DNA of 64,000 nt from Roseiarcus fermentans (GCF_003315135.1 NZ_QNRK01000030.1:1-64000), one strand, 5' to 3'; counted from the first letter of the stretch, positions 45,828 through 57,872 are shown. Notes: generated by a model from the sequence alone, not told the origin. Translations and numbers: made by a program.

Positions 45828-47411
45828 ATGTCGCGCATGGTCCGCAATATCTTCTCCGTCGGCGGCTGGACGGTCGTCTCGCGCCTGACCGGCTTCGTCC
45901 GCGACATGGCGCTGGCGGCGCTGCTCGGCGGCGGCGCCCTCAACGACGCCTATGTCGCGGCGATCAAGCTGCCCAACCAGTTCCGCCAGATCTTCGGCGA
46001 GGGCTCGTTCAACGCCGCCTACCTGCCGACCTACACGCGGGTTCTGGAGACGAAGGGCCCCGAGCACGCCGGCCAGTTCGCCAGCCAGGTGTTCACCCTG
46101 CTGATCCTCTCGCAGGTCGTCCTGCTCGCCCTCGTCTATCTCGACATGCCGCTGCTGGTGGAGTTGACGTCCCCCGGCTTCGTGCGCGAGCCGCAAAAAT
46201 TCGCGGCCGCGGTGGCGATGTCGCGGATCATGTTCCCCTACATCGCCTTCATCGCGGTGTTCGCGCTGCACCAGGGCACGCTCAACGCCAACAATTCCTG
46301 GAGCGTGCCGGCGGCCGCGCCCGCTGCGGCCAACCTGTGCATGATCGCCTTCCTCGCCTGGGCGGCGTGGTTTCCGAAGCTCTCGCCGGGCGTCGCGAGC
46401 ATGGCGAGCTGGGGCTTTCTCGCCTCGGGGGCGACGCAACTCGCCATCGCCATGGCCGACGCGCGCCGGCGCGGGCTGCTCGAGCGCCTCATGCGGCCGC
46501 GCTGGACGCCCGAGGTGCGACAATTCTTCTGGATGCTCGGGCCGGCGATCGGCATCTCCGCGAGTTACCAGATCGGCGCGCTCGCCGATCAGATCGTCGG
46601 CTCGCTGTTGCCGACCGGCGGCCTGTCGGCGATCAGCTACGCCGATCGCCTCTATCAACTGCCGGGCGGCGTGATCGTGATCGCGACCGGCTCGGTCCTG
46701 CTCCGGGAAATGGCCGGGCTCGTCGCCCGCGGCGACGACGAGGCGGCGCTGCACGCCCAGAACCGCGCCGCCTCGCTGACCTTCGCGCTCGGCGCGCCCT
46801 TCGTCGTCGTCTTCCTGCTCATTCCGGACCTGATCATCGCCGCCGCCTTCGAGCACGGCGCCTTCAAGGCCAGCGCCACCCAGCAGGCGGCGGGGGTGCT
46901 GGCCGCCTATTCGCTCGGCATGCCGGCGCTGTTCGTCGACCGGATCGTGGCCGCGAGCTTTCTCTCACGCGGCGACACGGCGACGCCGATGAAGGCGACG
47001 CTCGCCGGGGTCGCGCTCAATGTCGCGCTGAAGGTCCTGCTCTACCGGCCGCTCGGCGCCCCCGGCCTCGCGCTCGGCACCGCGGCCGGCCTGTGGCTGA
47101 AGGTCGGCAGCGTCTATGCGCTGGCGCGCCGGCGCGGCTGGGCGGAGCCCGACGACCGGTTCATCGGCGCCGTCGCCGCCACCCTGTTCGCCTCGGGCGC
47201 CCTCGCGCTGGCGCTGACGCTCGCCGACGCGTATCTGGCGGACGCCCTGGCGCACACCGCTTTTTCGCGCGAGATCCGGCTGGCCGCGCTCGCGGGCCTC
47301 GGCGTCTCGGTCTATTTTCCGGCGCTGGCGCTCGGGCTCGGGCTCTCGGGGGCGGCGCCGACCGGCGCGCTCGCGCGGGTTCTGCGCGCCGTGCGGCCGG
47401 GCGATTCATGA
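45828..47411 (+). CDS. murJ: Lipid II flippase MurJ (MviN)
   Basis: 527 residues with about 14 hydrophobic helices. The start RNIFSVGGWTVVSRLTGFVR and ALAALLGGGALNDAYVAAIK contains the MurJ signature, and FRQIFGEGSFNAAYLPTY is the classic MviN motif. LPGGVIVIATGSVLLREM and FLSRGDTATPMKATL lie later. It flips peptidoglycan precursor lipid II across the inner membrane and is normally essential. ATG 45828 is well placed. It is monocistronic here, followed by a 600-bp gap. Confidence 0.95.
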   Translation: MSRMVRNIFSVGGWTVVSRLTGFVRDMALAALLGGGALNDAYVAAIKLPNQFRQIFGEGSFNAAYLPTYTRVLETKGPEHAGQFASQVFTLLILSQVVLLALVYLDMPLLVELTSPGFVREPQKFAAAVAMSRIMFPYIAFIAVFALHQGTLNANNSWSVPAAAPAAANLCMIAFLAWAAWFPKLSPGVASMASWGFLASGATQLAIAMADARRRGLLERLMRPRWTPEVRQFFWMLGPAIGISASYQIGALADQIVGSLLPTGGLSAISYADRLYQLPGGVIVIATGSVLLREMAGLVARGDDEAALHAQNRAASLTFALGAPFVVVFLLIPDLIIAAAFEHGAFKASATQQAAGVLAAYSLGMPALFVDRIVAASFLSRGDTATPMKATLAGVALNVALKVLLYRPLGAPGLALGTAAGLWLKVGSVYALARRRGWAEPDDRFIGAVAATLFASGALALALTLADAYLADALAHTAFSREIRLAALAGLGVSVYFPALALGLGLSGAAPTGALARVLRAVRPGDS

Positions 47412-48019
47412 CCGCCGAGCCTGCCCCGCAGCGGCATGCCCGTGAAAACGGGCGTCCCGAACCCTACGGCGGAGGCTCGAGCAATCGGGCGCGGCGGCGA
47501 AGCCCTCCGGCGCCATTACGCACCCGGAGGACTCGATCTCGAGCGCCTTCCCGCGAAGAGGGCATTTTTTTTCGCGACCCGCCGCCAGCAGCGTCCAGCG
47601 GCGCCGTGCGACAACTTGGCTTGGCGCCCGCCCACCTTACCGCCGGCAGACGATTGACCCGGCGGCCGTAGCAATAGTATTACAATATGAGTTATACGGC
47701 GCCGGCCGGAGCGGAAAGCGCGTGTCCTTCCCTGCGGCGCAGGCGCTTGCATGTTAGAGTGTTGAGCGATAGAGGGCGATCGAGCGCCATGGCAGGGCGA
47801 GCGGGAGGATAACCAGGCAGGGCGAAGAGCGGCGCCGCGCCTTTCGTGCGGGCGATCGCTGAAGTCGCTTCCCCATTTTCCACACATTGTGGCAGTCCCG
47901 GCGGCGCTCGGCGCGGTCAAGGACTGCTGAGGAATCCGCGCGCCGGCCTCGCCGGCGAGAGGTAGCCCGCCGAAGCCGGCGAGCGCAATTGAGGCCACGA
48001 GTTGGCCGAGGAGGAAGGC
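47412..48019. other. Intergenic control region of the galactose operon
   Basis: About 600 bp between murJ and chvE. After murJ, GCCCGT-GAAA-ACGGGC (47438-47453) is a perfect hairpin with a GNRA-type loop. Around 47650-47770 the DNA is AT-richer, with TTGACC (47654-47659) and TATTAC (47678-47683) at 18-bp spacing as a possible promoter. No gene is supported. A GAGGAAGG site precedes the chvE ATG. Confidence 0.4.
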
Positions 48020-49084
48020 ATGAAATTGATGACAATCGCGGCGGCGGTCGCGTTTGGCGTATTCGCCGCCGCGAGTCCCGCGCTGGCCGACGACAAGCCG
48101 ACGATCGGCATCTCGATGCCGACCAAGTCTTCCGCGCGCTGGATCGCGGACGGCGACAACATGGCCAAGGTGCTACAGGCCAAGGGCTACAATACCGATC
48201 TGCAATACGCCGACAACGACATTCCGACCCAGCTCAACCAGATCGAAAACATGATCACCAAGAAGGAGAAAGTCCTGGTGATCGCGGCGATCGACGGCAC
48301 GACCCTGTCGAACGCGCTGGAGAAGGCCTCCGAACAGGGGATCAAGGTGATCTCCTACGACCGCCTGATCGTCGGCTCGCCGCACGTCGACTATTACGCC
48401 ACCTTCAACAACTTCCAGGTCGGGGTCGAGCAGGCCAAGACCCTGGTTCACGGCCTCGGCCTCGACCAGGGCAAGAAGGGCCCGTTCAACATCGAGCTGT
48501 TCGGCGGCTCGGCCGACGACAACAACGCCTTCTTCTTCTACGACGGCGCGATGTCGGTGCTTCAGCCCCTGATCGACAAGGGCGAGCTCGTCGTCGTGTC
48601 GGGACAGAAGGGCATGGACAAGGTCGCGACGCTGCGCTGGGACGCGGCCACCGCCCAGTCCCGCATGGAGAACCTGCTCTCGGCCTACTACACCAAGAAG
48701 AAGGTCGACGCTGTGCTGTCGCCCTATGACGGCATCAGCATCGGCATCATCTCCGCGCTGAAGGGCGTCGGCTACGGCTCCAAGGATCTGCCGATGCCGA
48801 TCATCTCCGGCCAGGACGCGGAAATCCCGTCGGTCAAGTCGATCATCGGACACGAGCAATATTCGACGATCTTCAAGGACACCCGCGACCTCGCCAAGGT
48901 CGCCGCCGGCATGGTTGACGCCGTCGTCAAGGGCGGCAAGCCCGAGATCAACGACACCACGACCTACAACAACAAGGTCAAGGTGGTGCCGTCGTTCCTG
49001 TTGAAGCCGGTGCCGGTCGACGCGACCAACTGGAAGCAGACCCTGGTCGACAGCGGCTATTACAAGCTCGACCAGCTGCAGTAA
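48020..49084 (+). CDS. chvE: Multiple-sugar ABC transporter substrate-binding protein ChvE
   Basis: 354 residues with a signal peptide ([20 protein letters not shown], cut after ALA). The mature protein begins [20 protein letters not shown], the ChvE/XylF-like periplasmic binding fold of the LacI type, and continues with [37 protein letters not shown] and [14 protein letters not shown]. ChvE proteins bind galactose, glucose, arabinose and related sugars and can present them to sensors such as VirA. Downstream galK and galT favour galactose here. A strong hairpin terminator lies just behind the stop. Confidence 0.93.
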   Translation: MKLMTIAAAVAFGVFAAASPALADDKPTIGISMPTKSSARWIADGDNMAKVLQAKGYNTDLQYADNDIPTQLNQIENMITKKEKVLVIAAIDGTTLSNALEKASEQGIKVISYDRLIVGSPHVDYYATFNNFQVGVEQAKTLVHGLGLDQGKKGPFNIELFGGSADDNNAFFFYDGAMSVLQPLIDKGELVVVSGQKGMDKVATLRWDAATAQSRMENLLSAYYTKKKVDAVLSPYDGISIGIISALKGVGYGSKDLPMPIISGQDAEIPSVKSIIGHEQYSTIFKDTRDLAKVAAGMVDAVVKGGKPEINDTTTYNNKVKVVPSFLLKPVPVDATNWKQTLVDSGYYKLDQLQ

Positions 49085-49099
49085 GCAGCACGCGAAAAA

Positions 49100-49130
49100 G
49101 CCTCCGCGCTTCGGCGCGGAGGCCCGTTTT
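49100..49130 (+). terminator. Intra-operon hairpin after chvE
   Basis: A perfect 10-bp stem, GCCTCCGCGC (49100-49109) with GCGCGGAGGC (49114-49123), is closed by a stable TTCG tetraloop. CCGTTTT follows, and another TTTT 5 bases later. It begins 16 bp after the chvE stop. It should stop most transcripts and protect the chvE mRNA end, giving far more binding protein than ATPase or permease, as is usual in such operons. Confidence 0.75.
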
Positions 49131-49191
49131 CAGCCTTTTCCGGCGGCCCGCGATGCGGCAGACTGCCGACTGGGAAACGTCAGGGAAGCCT

Positions 49192-50726
<1,535 letters not shown>

Positions 50727-50730
<4 letters not shown>

Positions 50731-51959
50731 GCACGCAGATCCAGGCGGACGCCGCCGCCCTCAAGGCGGAAGTCCGGGGCCAACTCTGGAAGGACAATCT
50801 TCGCGACTACGGGCTGCTCGGCTCGCTCTTGCTGATCGTCCTGTTCTTCTACCTGATCACGGCCGACCACGCCTCGGTGTCGCCGGTCAACATCACCAAC
50901 CTGATCATGCAGAACTCCTACGTCGTGATCATGGCGCTGGGCATGCTGCTGATCATCGTGGGCGGCAATATCGACCTCTCGGTCGGATCGATCGTCGGCT
51001 TCGTCGGCGCCGTCGGCGGATCGCTGATCGTCTACGCGAAGTTTCCCTACCCGCTGGTGATCGTCATCTGCCTGGCGGTGGGGGCCCTGATCGGCGCGGC
51101 GCAAGGCGTTCTCGTCGCCTACGCCAAGATGCCGTCCTTCATCGTCACGCTCGGCGGCATGCTGATCTTCCGCGGCCTGACCGGCAACATGCTGCTTGGC
51201 CAGTTCGTCGGGCCCTTCCCGAAGGGCTTCCAGAGCATCGCCTCCGGCTTCCTGCCCGACGTCACCGATTTCGGATCGATCGCCGACTCGCTGCCCGAAT
51301 GGGCGAACATCCACTGGGTGTCGCTGCTGCTCGGCGCGCTCGTCGCGCTGTGGATGTTCGTCGGCGGCATCCGGCGCTGGCGCCGGGCCAAGCTCGACGG
51401 GATGGAGGTCGAGCCGCTCGCCCTGCTGATCGGCAAGAACCTCGTGTTCGCCGTGATCATCGTCGGCATCGCCTGGAACCTCGCGCTCTACAAGGGCCTT
51501 CCGATCATCCTGGTGATCATGGGCGCGCTGATCGCGCTCTACCAGTTCATCACCACCCGGACCGTGGTCGGGCGGCGCATCTACGCGCTCGGCGGCAACG
51601 TGCTCGCGGCGCGCCTCTCCGGCGTCAAGACCGAGCGGCTGATCTTCTTCACCTTCGCCAACATGGGCCTGCTGGCCGGGCTCGCCGGCCTCGTCGTCGC
51701 CGCGCGCCTCAATTCGGCGACGCCTTCCGCCGGCTCCGGGTTCGAACTCGACGTCATCGCCGCCTGCTTCATCGGCGGCACGTCGGCCTCGGGCGGCGCC
51801 GGCAAGGTGATGAACGTGGTCATCGGCGCCTTGTTCATGGGCGTCATGAACAACGGCATGTCGCTGGTCGGCCTCGGCATCTTCTGGCAGCAGGTGGTCA
51901 AGGGTCTCGTCCTGCTGGCCGCGGTGTTCGTCGACGTCTACCAGAAGCGCAAGGGCTGA
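50727..51959 (+). CDS. gguB: Multiple-sugar ABC transporter permease GguB
   Basis: 410 residues with about ten hydrophobic helices. The N-terminal TM block contains [20 protein letters not shown], a hallmark of CUT2 permeases, and [12 protein letters not shown]. Later segments include [20 protein letters not shown] (the coupling loop) and [21 protein letters not shown] large insert between helices ([17 protein letters not shown]) is normal for the GguB/XylH branch. It forms the channel with GguA. ATG 50727 overlaps the gguA stop. Confidence 0.94.
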
Positions 51960-51967
51960 CGGGAGAC

Positions 51968-53143
51968 ATGGCCGGTCTCGGGGCTCAGGCGCGCGACGTC
52001 GCGCAGGACTTTCTGCTGCGCTTCGGGCGCTCGGCCAGAGTGAGCCGCGCCCCCGGGCGCGTCAACCTGATCGGCGAACACACCGACTACAACGACGGCT
52101 TCGTCATGCCGGCGGCGCTGGATTTCTCGACCCTGGTCGCCGCCGCGCCGCGTCAGGACCGCACGATCCGCGTCTATTCCCTGTTCATGGACGAAACGCG
52201 CGCGTTCGACCTCGACGCGCCCGCCCCGAGCGGGCGGCACGACTGGTCGGATTACGTGTTCGGCGTCGCGGCGATGCTGGAGACGAGCGGCTTGCGCCTC
52301 GCCGGCGCCGACCTCGTGGTGGGAAGCGACGTGCCGCTCGGCGCGGGCCTCAGTTCCTCGGCGGCGCTGGAAGTCGCCGTCGCGCACGCGCTCCTCGCGG
52401 CGTCGGGGCTGCCGTTCGAGCCGGTCGCGGCGGCGAGGGTGGCGCAGCGGGCGGAGAACGACTTCGTCGGCATGCGCTGCGGCATCATGGACCAGTACAT
52501 CGCCGCCTGCGGCGTCGCCGGAAACGCGCTGCTGATCGACTGCCGCTCGCTCGACGCGCGCCCCGTGCCGATCGCGCCGACCCTCAGGCTGGTCATCGCC
52601 AACTCCCACGTCCGCCACCAGCACGCCGGCGGCGACTACAACGACCGGCGCGCCGCCTGCGAGGAAGGGGTGCGGCTGCTGAGACCCCTGCTCGGGCCGA
52701 TCGCGGCGCTGCGCGACGTGACCCCGGCCGACCTCGAGCGCCATCGCCGGGCGCTGCCCGACCTCGTCTTCCGCCGCTGCCGCCACATCGTCACCGAGAA
52801 CGCCCGCGTGCTGGAAGCCGAGCGGGCGCTGAAGGCCGGCGACTTCGAGGCCTGCGGCGCGGCGATGAACGCCTCGCAACGCTCGATGCGCGACGACTTC
52901 GCCATCACCTGCCCGGAGATCGATTTCCTCGCCGATTTCGCGCAGGGGCTCGCCGGCGTGCACGGCTCGCGCATGACCGGCGGCGGCTTCGGCGGCTGCA
53001 CGGTGAGTCTCGTCGAGGCGGACGCGGTCGAATCCGTCGGCCGGGCGCTCGTCGACGCCTATCGGCTCGCCTTCGGCCTTCACGCGGAGGTGTTCGTCTG
53101 CGCGCCGTCCGACGGCGCGGGCTTCGTGGACCTGCACGAATGA
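51968..53143 (+). CDS. galK: Galactokinase
   Basis: 391 residues. The galactokinase signature GRVNLIGEHTDYNDGFVMPA, the ATP-binding PLGAGLSSSAALEVAVAHAL, the catalytic Asp region GMRCGIMDQYIAACG, and the C-terminal MTGGGFGGCTVSL of the GHMP family are all intact. It phosphorylates alpha-D-galactose at C1. It starts 8 bp after gguB, so sugar entry and first phosphorylation are encoded together. Expression is expected to follow the ABC genes. Confidence 0.95.
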   Translation: MAGLGAQARDVAQDFLLRFGRSARVSRAPGRVNLIGEHTDYNDGFVMPAALDFSTLVAAAPRQDRTIRVYSLFMDETRAFDLDAPAPSGRHDWSDYVFGVAAMLETSGLRLAGADLVVGSDVPLGAGLSSSAALEVAVAHALLAASGLPFEPVAAARVAQRAENDFVGMRCGIMDQYIAACGVAGNALLIDCRSLDARPVPIAPTLRLVIANSHVRHQHAGGDYNDRRAACEEGVRLLRPLLGPIAALRDVTPADLERHRRALPDLVFRRCRHIVTENARVLEAERALKAGDFEACGAAMNASQRSMRDDFAITCPEIDFLADFAQGLAGVHGSRMTGGGFGGCTVSLVEADAVESVGRALVDAYRLAFGLHAEVFVCAPSDGAGFVDLHE

Positions 53144-53213
53144 CGGCGGAGCTGGACCCCCCTCGCCCTGGCCGCCTGCGGCTGCCTGTCCCTCTCCCTA
53201 GGCAATGCGGCTC

Positions 53214-53240
53214 CCCTTCCCCAGCTTTGCTGGGGAAGGG
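53214..53240. repeat. Perfect 12-bp hairpin between galK and galT
   Basis: CCCTTCCCCAGC (53214-53225) and GCTGGGGAAGGG (53229-53240) are perfectly inverted with a three-base loop (TTT). It sits in the 166-bp gap between galK and galT. There is no following T-run, so it is more likely an mRNA-processing or dispersed palindromic element than a terminator. Confidence 0.6.
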
Positions 53241-53309
53241 CGTTTCCCGCCGCCGCGCGCAACGCCACGAGGAGAGAGGCTCCGAAGCGCCGGATGAGGG
53301 TTTTCCAGC

Positions 53310-54326
53310 ATGACGCTCGACCTCTCCGAAACGTCGCATCGCCGCTTCAATCCGCTGACGGGCGAATGGGTGCTGATCTCGCCGCATCGCATGAAGCGCC
53401 CGTGGCAGGGCAAGCGCGAATCCACGCCCGCGACCGGGCTTCCGGCCCACGATCCCGATTGCTACCTCTGCGCCGGCAACTTGCGCGCCAACGGCGCAAA
53501 AAATCCCGATTACCGGCACACGTTCGTGTTCGACAACGATTTCGCCGCGCTGAGCGCCGACGCGCCCGGCGAGCGGGTCGAGGACGGCCTGATCCGCGCC
53601 GAGGGGGAGTCCGGCGTCTGCCGCGTGCTGTGCTTCTCGCCCCGCCACGACCTGACGCTGGCGATGATGGAGATTTCGGACATCGAGCGGGTGGTCGACG
53701 CCTGGGTCGAGGAGACGATCAATCTCGGCGGGCGTCCGGACATCGGCGCGGTGCAGATCTTCGAGAATCGCGGCGAGATCATGGGCTGCTCGAACCCGCA
53801 TCCGCACGGCCAGATCTGGGCGACCAAGAATCTGCCGAACGAGATGGAGAAGGAAACCCATCGCCAGGCGCAGTATCTGCTGGACCACGGCCGGCCGCTG
53901 CTCCTCGACTACCTCGCGCAGGAACTGCGCCTGGGCGAGCGGATCGTGTCCGAGAACGCGCATTTCGTCACGCTCGCGCCGTTCTGGGCGATCTGGCCGT
54001 TCGAGACGATGATTCTGCCGCGCCGCCGCATCGGCGGCTTCGACGAGTTTTCGCCCGAGGAAAAGACCGCGCTCGCGGCGGCGCTGTCGGACCTCACCCG
54101 CCGCTACGACCGGCTGTTCGACGTCTCGTTCCCCTATTCGATGGGCTTTCACCAGAAGCCGACCGACGGCGCCGTCCACGCCGAATGGCAGATGCACGCG
54201 CATTTTTATCCGCCGCTGCTGCGCTCGGCGACGGTGAAGAAGTTCATGGTCGGCTTCGAGATGCTCGGCTCCCCCCAGCGCGACCTGACGCCCGAGCAGG
54301 CCGCGGCGCGGCTGCGGGAGGTGTAG
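53310..54326 (+). CDS. galT: Galactose-1-phosphate uridylyltransferase
   Basis: 338 residues. The start [20 protein letters not shown] and the catalytic HPHGQ ([16 protein letters not shown]), whose second His is uridylylated, are intact. The Zn-binding DCYLCAGN is present. [19 protein letters not shown] and the C-terminal [10 protein letters not shown] fit the HIT-superfamily GalT. It converts galactose 1-phosphate and UDP-glucose to UDP-galactose and glucose 1-phosphate. The UDP-galactose 4-epimerase needed to finish the Leloir pathway is not in this window. Confidence 0.95.
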   Translation: MTLDLSETSHRRFNPLTGEWVLISPHRMKRPWQGKRESTPATGLPAHDPDCYLCAGNLRANGAKNPDYRHTFVFDNDFAALSADAPGERVEDGLIRAEGESGVCRVLCFSPRHDLTLAMMEISDIERVVDAWVEETINLGGRPDIGAVQIFENRGEIMGCSNPHPHGQIWATKNLPNEMEKETHRQAQYLLDHGRPLLLDYLAQELRLGERIVSENAHFVTLAPFWAIWPFETMILPRRRIGGFDEFSPEEKTALAAALSDLTRRYDRLFDVSFPYSMGFHQKPTDGAVHAEWQMHAHFYPPLLRSATVKKFMVGFEMLGSPQRDLTPEQAAARLREV

Positions 54327-54420
54327 ACAGGCCCTCGCGAGGCTTCGCGCCCGGCTTACGTCGAGGAACGCGACCTCATACGCCGCAGTGTCGCCTGCGA
54401 GTCCGCGCATTCCGATGACG

Positions 54421-55350
54421 TCACCCTCGCGAAGGCAACGCAAACTGCCTTTGCGCGTCTGCGTACGTGCGGGCGGCAAAGCCGCCGTCCGGAAAATCGG
54501 CGCTCGTTTTGCCTGACGCCCAGAACACCCGGGACTCGCTGCCGTCCTGCCGGGCGAGTCGAAGGCATTCCTCCACGCGGCCCAGCATCGTCCCAAAATT
54601 GTCGCCGGGATGGAGACGGCAGAGGCCGGCATGAAAGCTCAACGTCCAAGGCTCGCCCAGCACCGCCTGGACCTGTTCGCCGAACTCGCTGTCGAAGCGA
54701 CGTTGCACACGGACCAGGAAACCCAGGGCTTCATCCTCCCCGCCGCGGATCAGGAAGATGAACTCGTCTCCGCCGGAGTACTTGCGATAAATCCGGCGCC
54801 AGAGGTCGTCGGGCGCAACGGCCCCGGCGAACGGCCTCTTGTAAGCCTCCTCGTCTCGACGCATCGAATTGTAGATGCCTTGAGCGATAGATTTGATGAC
54901 GAGGTCGCCTCTTCGATAGCCAAACCGAGTATTGATCTTGCCAAATCCATCAAGATCAAGCATGATAACCTGATATTGGTCCTTTTCTGTGATCCTGCTT
55001 GCAATTTTTCGTACGTCTTCTGAAAGCTTGGACTGATTCGGAATCCCGGTCACAACATCGACAAGAGTGTCATCTCTATATCTCTTCAGCTCCTTCTCCA
55101 ATGCATCGACCTGCAACGACAGGACGTGCTTGTCATTGGCGCCGCGCTGCAACCTGGTCGCAAAATGGAACCATACCAGCAACAACGCGATTACAACCGT
55201 TCCTGATATGCCTGCTATGGTCGACCCCGCGATATCGATATGATAAACACCTTTCAATAGCAAATTCAATTCTGACGTATAGATCGCAACTACGATTGCA
55301 ATCGCCGCCAGCGCCGTTGATATTATAGTTATCAATCTATCGATAGACAT
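54421..55350 (-). CDS. Membrane-anchored diguanylate cyclase (GGDEF)
   Basis: 309 residues from ATG 55350 (a TTG nine bases earlier is less likely). Two hydrophobic segments (LITIISTALAAIAIVVAIYT and AGISGTVVIALLLVWFHF) precede a coiled linker. The GGDEF domain starts DTLVDVVTGIPNQSKLSEDV, keeps the Mg-binding IMLDLDGFGKINTRFGYRRG and the catalytic GGDEF (193-197), and lacks an obvious RxxD inhibitory site. It should make cyclic di-GMP at the membrane. The 5' half is AT-richer than the surroundings, and the gene abuts a truncated aminotransferase gene, suggesting it came with inserted DNA. Confidence 0.87.
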   Translation of the reverse strand: MSIDRLITIISTALAAIAIVVAIYTSELNLLLKGVYHIDIAGSTIAGISGTVVIALLLVWFHFATRLQRGANDKHVLSLQVDALEKELKRYRDDTLVDVVTGIPNQSKLSEDVRKIASRITEKDQYQVIMLDLDGFGKINTRFGYRRGDLVIKSIAQGIYNSMRRDEEAYKRPFAGAVAPDDLWRRIYRKYSGGDEFIFLIRGGEDEALGFLVRVQRRFDSEFGEQVQAVLGEPWTLSFHAGLCRLHPGDNFGTMLGRVEECLRLARQDGSESRVFWASGKTSADFPDGGFAARTYADAQRQFALPSRG

Positions 55351-55497
55351 CGTAGTCAAGATAACTTCTGGTCAATACCGTTTGCGCACGTCATATCCCT
55401 CGGCGCTACCCAAAAAGCAACGCTGGAGTTCGTTGGTCGAAATACCTCCGAGACGCTAGCGAATCCGAATATTCCGATCAAGCCACCCCAATCGAGC

Positions 55498-56205
55498 ATC
55501 CGCAAATCGACGCTCGCCGGACTCGCCCGCCCCTGGTTCGGCGGCGGCACGGTCAATTTCGTCACCGTTCGCGGCCGCCGGCATTGTCTCGCCCCGCGCG
55601 AGGCCGGCTTCGAGGACGGCGCCCTCAATTTCCTGAGCATCCCCGCGGTCGAGAGCGGCCTCAGGCGCCTCGACGCGATCGGCATGGACACGATCCGGAC
55701 CCGGGTCGCCTGCCTGACCGACTGGCTGATCGCCCGCCTGCTCGAGCTGCGCCACGACAACGGGCGCGCGCTGGTGCGAATCTACGGGCCGGCCAACGGC
55801 GCCATGCGCGGCGGGACGGTGACCATGAATGTCTACGATTCCCTCGGCCATCTCCTCGACTATCGCCGGATCGACGAACTCGCGGGCCTCGAGGGGATTT
55901 CGCTCCGGACCGGCTGCTTCTGCAATCCGGGGGCGGGCGAGTGGGCGGAAGACCTGACGGAGGGCGACATGCTCGACAGCCTGTCGCAAGGCGCCGACAT
56001 GACGCTGCCGCGCTTTCTGCAAGTCATGCAGCATCGCGGAAAAAGCGCCGGCGCGATCCGGGTCTCGCTCGGCCTGGTCAGCAACCTCGCCGACGTCGAG
56101 CGCTTCGTCGCCTTCGCCGGCGCCTTCCGCGACCAGACCGCGCTGACGATCGGCGAGGTGACGTTCGACATCGATTCGTGCCGGGTGATCCGCGACGGGG
56201 GCTGA
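55498..56205 (+). pseudogene. C-terminal half of a class V aminotransferase
   Basis: From about 55498 the frame reads RKSTLAGLARPWFGGGTVNF, then HCLAPREAGFEDGALNFLSI, LRTGCFCNPGAGEWAED and GAIRVSLGLVSNLADVERFV. This is the C-terminal half of a cysteine desulfurase/MoCo-sulfurase-like class V enzyme, with the Cys of TGCFCNPG present. The N-terminal half, including the PLP lysine, is missing; upstream codons are AT-rich and non-homologous. An internal ATG (55684) could give a 173-residue product, but it would lack cofactor binding. I treat it as a broken gene. Confidence 0.75.
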
Positions 56206-56268
56206 GCGAAACCCGAGCGGCCGAGGCGCCGCGCGCGGCAAAAGGCGCCATCGCCAGCCGAAGCGTCC

Positions 56269-57864
56269 TCACGCGCCGGGCGCCGGCGCCTCCGGCGGGT
56301 CTTTCAGCGCCAGCATCATGAGCAGCCCCACGACGACGGCGATCGCCAAAACCAGGAATCCGTCGACATAGGCGAGCACATAGGACTGCCTGCGGGCGGC
56401 GGCGGCGAGGAGCGCCGCGGCGCGCGCCGCCTCCTGCGGTCCGCCGAGCGAGCGGCTCGTGACGGCGTGGGCGTAGCCCTGAAGCCGGAGAATCGTCGGC
56501 GGCGCCCCCGACACGATGTGCTGGCCGACGAAACTGGAATGGATCTGCTCGCGCACGCGGACAAAGGTCTGAACGAAGGCGGAGCCGATCTCGGCGCCGA
56601 ACAGGCGGCCGGTCTGCAAGAGCGCGCCGAAGGTCAGGATTTCGGCCGGCTGCAGATGCCTCAGGGCGAGCCAGACGACCGAGGTCAGCGCAAAGGTCTG
56701 GCCCGCCGCCTGGAGAAGTTGCGACGGCATGAACTGGTCCGACGCCCAGTCGCCGGTGAGCTGGCCGGCCATGGCGCAGGCGATCCCGATCAACGCGAAG
56801 CCGAGCGCCAGCGGCACGCGCGGATCGACGAAGCGGAGGATCGTCGCAATGATCGGCGCGAGCAGGAATTGCGGCATGGCGATCCAGATGAGCGCCCCGC
56901 CGACCTCGAGCGCCCGGTATCCCTGAACCGTGATCAGGTATTGCGGGATCAGGTAGGAGGTCGACAGAATCACCATCCGGAAGAAGCTGATCGTGAGGGC
57001 GATCAGCGGAAGATTGCCGCTCGCGGCGAAGCGCAGGTTGATCCAGGGTTTTTCGTGGGTCAGCTCGTGAGCCAGAAAGGCTGCGATCAGCAGCGCGCCG
57101 GCGAGCATGAGACCCACGATCAGCCCGGAATTGAACCAGTCGAGGCGATTGCCCTGGTCGAGCGCGGCGTAGAGGACACTGAGGCCGGCGCTCGCAAACA
57201 GCATCCCGGCCCAGTCGGCGTTGCGGAACAGCCCGCGATTGAAGGCCTGGCGCGGCACGCCGAACCAGACGCAAGACCACATCACCGGCGCCAGCAGGGC
57301 CGAGTCCCAAAAAATCCATCGCCACGACCAGTTGGTGTCGAAATAGCCCTCGATCGACGCCGAGACGTTCAGCGACAGCTCCAAATTCATCGCGTAGGCC
57401 GCAACCCCGTAAATCCGCAAGCGGGGCGGAAGATTGAGCATGACGACGCCGATCGTCAGCGGGATGAACGTTCCGGACGACAGCCCGCTGACCGTCTGCA
57501 AGGCCAGGACGGAGCGGAGGTCCGGCGAAAACGGAAGCAAGAAATTCGACACGGCGAACAGGGCGCAGGAGACCAGAAGCACCCTGCGCACGCCGAACGC
57601 CATTCCGAGCCACGACGACATGAGCGCGATCATCATCTGCCCGACGGTGAAGGCCGTCGTGATCCAGGCCCCCTCGTCGAAGCCGGCGTGGACGGCGCCT
57701 TCGACGTCGGCGAGGCCGAACGAGGTCAGCCGCGCGGCGAGCGTCGCGATCACCGAGCCCAGCAGCACGGCCGCGACCGCGAGCAGCGGACGGCCGGTTT
57801 CGCTCGCCGGCGTATGCGCTTTGTGGACCGATTCGTGGCAGAGCGAGCCCGCGACGCTGGACAA
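56269..57864 (-). CDS. MFS efflux transporter, DHA2 (EmrB/QacA) family
   Basis: 531 residues from TTG 57864, nine bases after the membrane-fusion gene stop. About 14 hydrophobic helices are seen. The helix 1 region LLAVAAVLLGSVIATLAARL and the motif C-like GLSSGTFIPLTIGVVML fit drug:H+ antiporters of the 14-TM DHA2 family. YGVAAYAMNLELSLNVSASI and WSWRWIFWDSALLAPVM are conserved in this subgroup. With the adjacent HlyD-type protein it forms an EmrAB-like tripartite pump using a TolC-type exit duct. The substrate is unknown. The start is uncertain because no ATG exists nearby. Confidence 0.85.
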   Translation of the reverse strand: MSSVAGSLCHESVHKAHTPASETGRPLLAVAAVLLGSVIATLAARLTSFGLADVEGAVHAGFDEGAWITTAFTVGQMMIALMSSWLGMAFGVRRVLLVSCALFAVSNFLLPFSPDLRSVLALQTVSGLSSGTFIPLTIGVVMLNLPPRLRIYGVAAYAMNLELSLNVSASIEGYFDTNWSWRWIFWDSALLAPVMWSCVWFGVPRQAFNRGLFRNADWAGMLFASAGLSVLYAALDQGNRLDWFNSGLIVGLMLAGALLIAAFLAHELTHEKPWINLRFAASGNLPLIALTISFFRMVILSTSYLIPQYLITVQGYRALEVGGALIWIAMPQFLLAPIIATILRFVDPRVPLALGFALIGIACAMAGQLTGDWASDQFMPSQLLQAAGQTFALTSVVWLALRHLQPAEILTFGALLQTGRLFGAEIGSAFVQTFVRVREQIHSSFVGQHIVSGAPPTILRLQGYAHAVTSRSLGGPQEAARAAALLAAAARRQSYVLAYVDGFLVLAIAVVVGLLMMLALKDPPEAPAPGA

Positions 57865-57872
57865 GGGATTGC

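Noticed and set aside
55684-56205. Independent 173-residue protein from an internal ATG
   Set aside because: Homology to class V aminotransferases continues upstream of this ATG to about 55498, so it is the middle of a broken gene rather than a true start.
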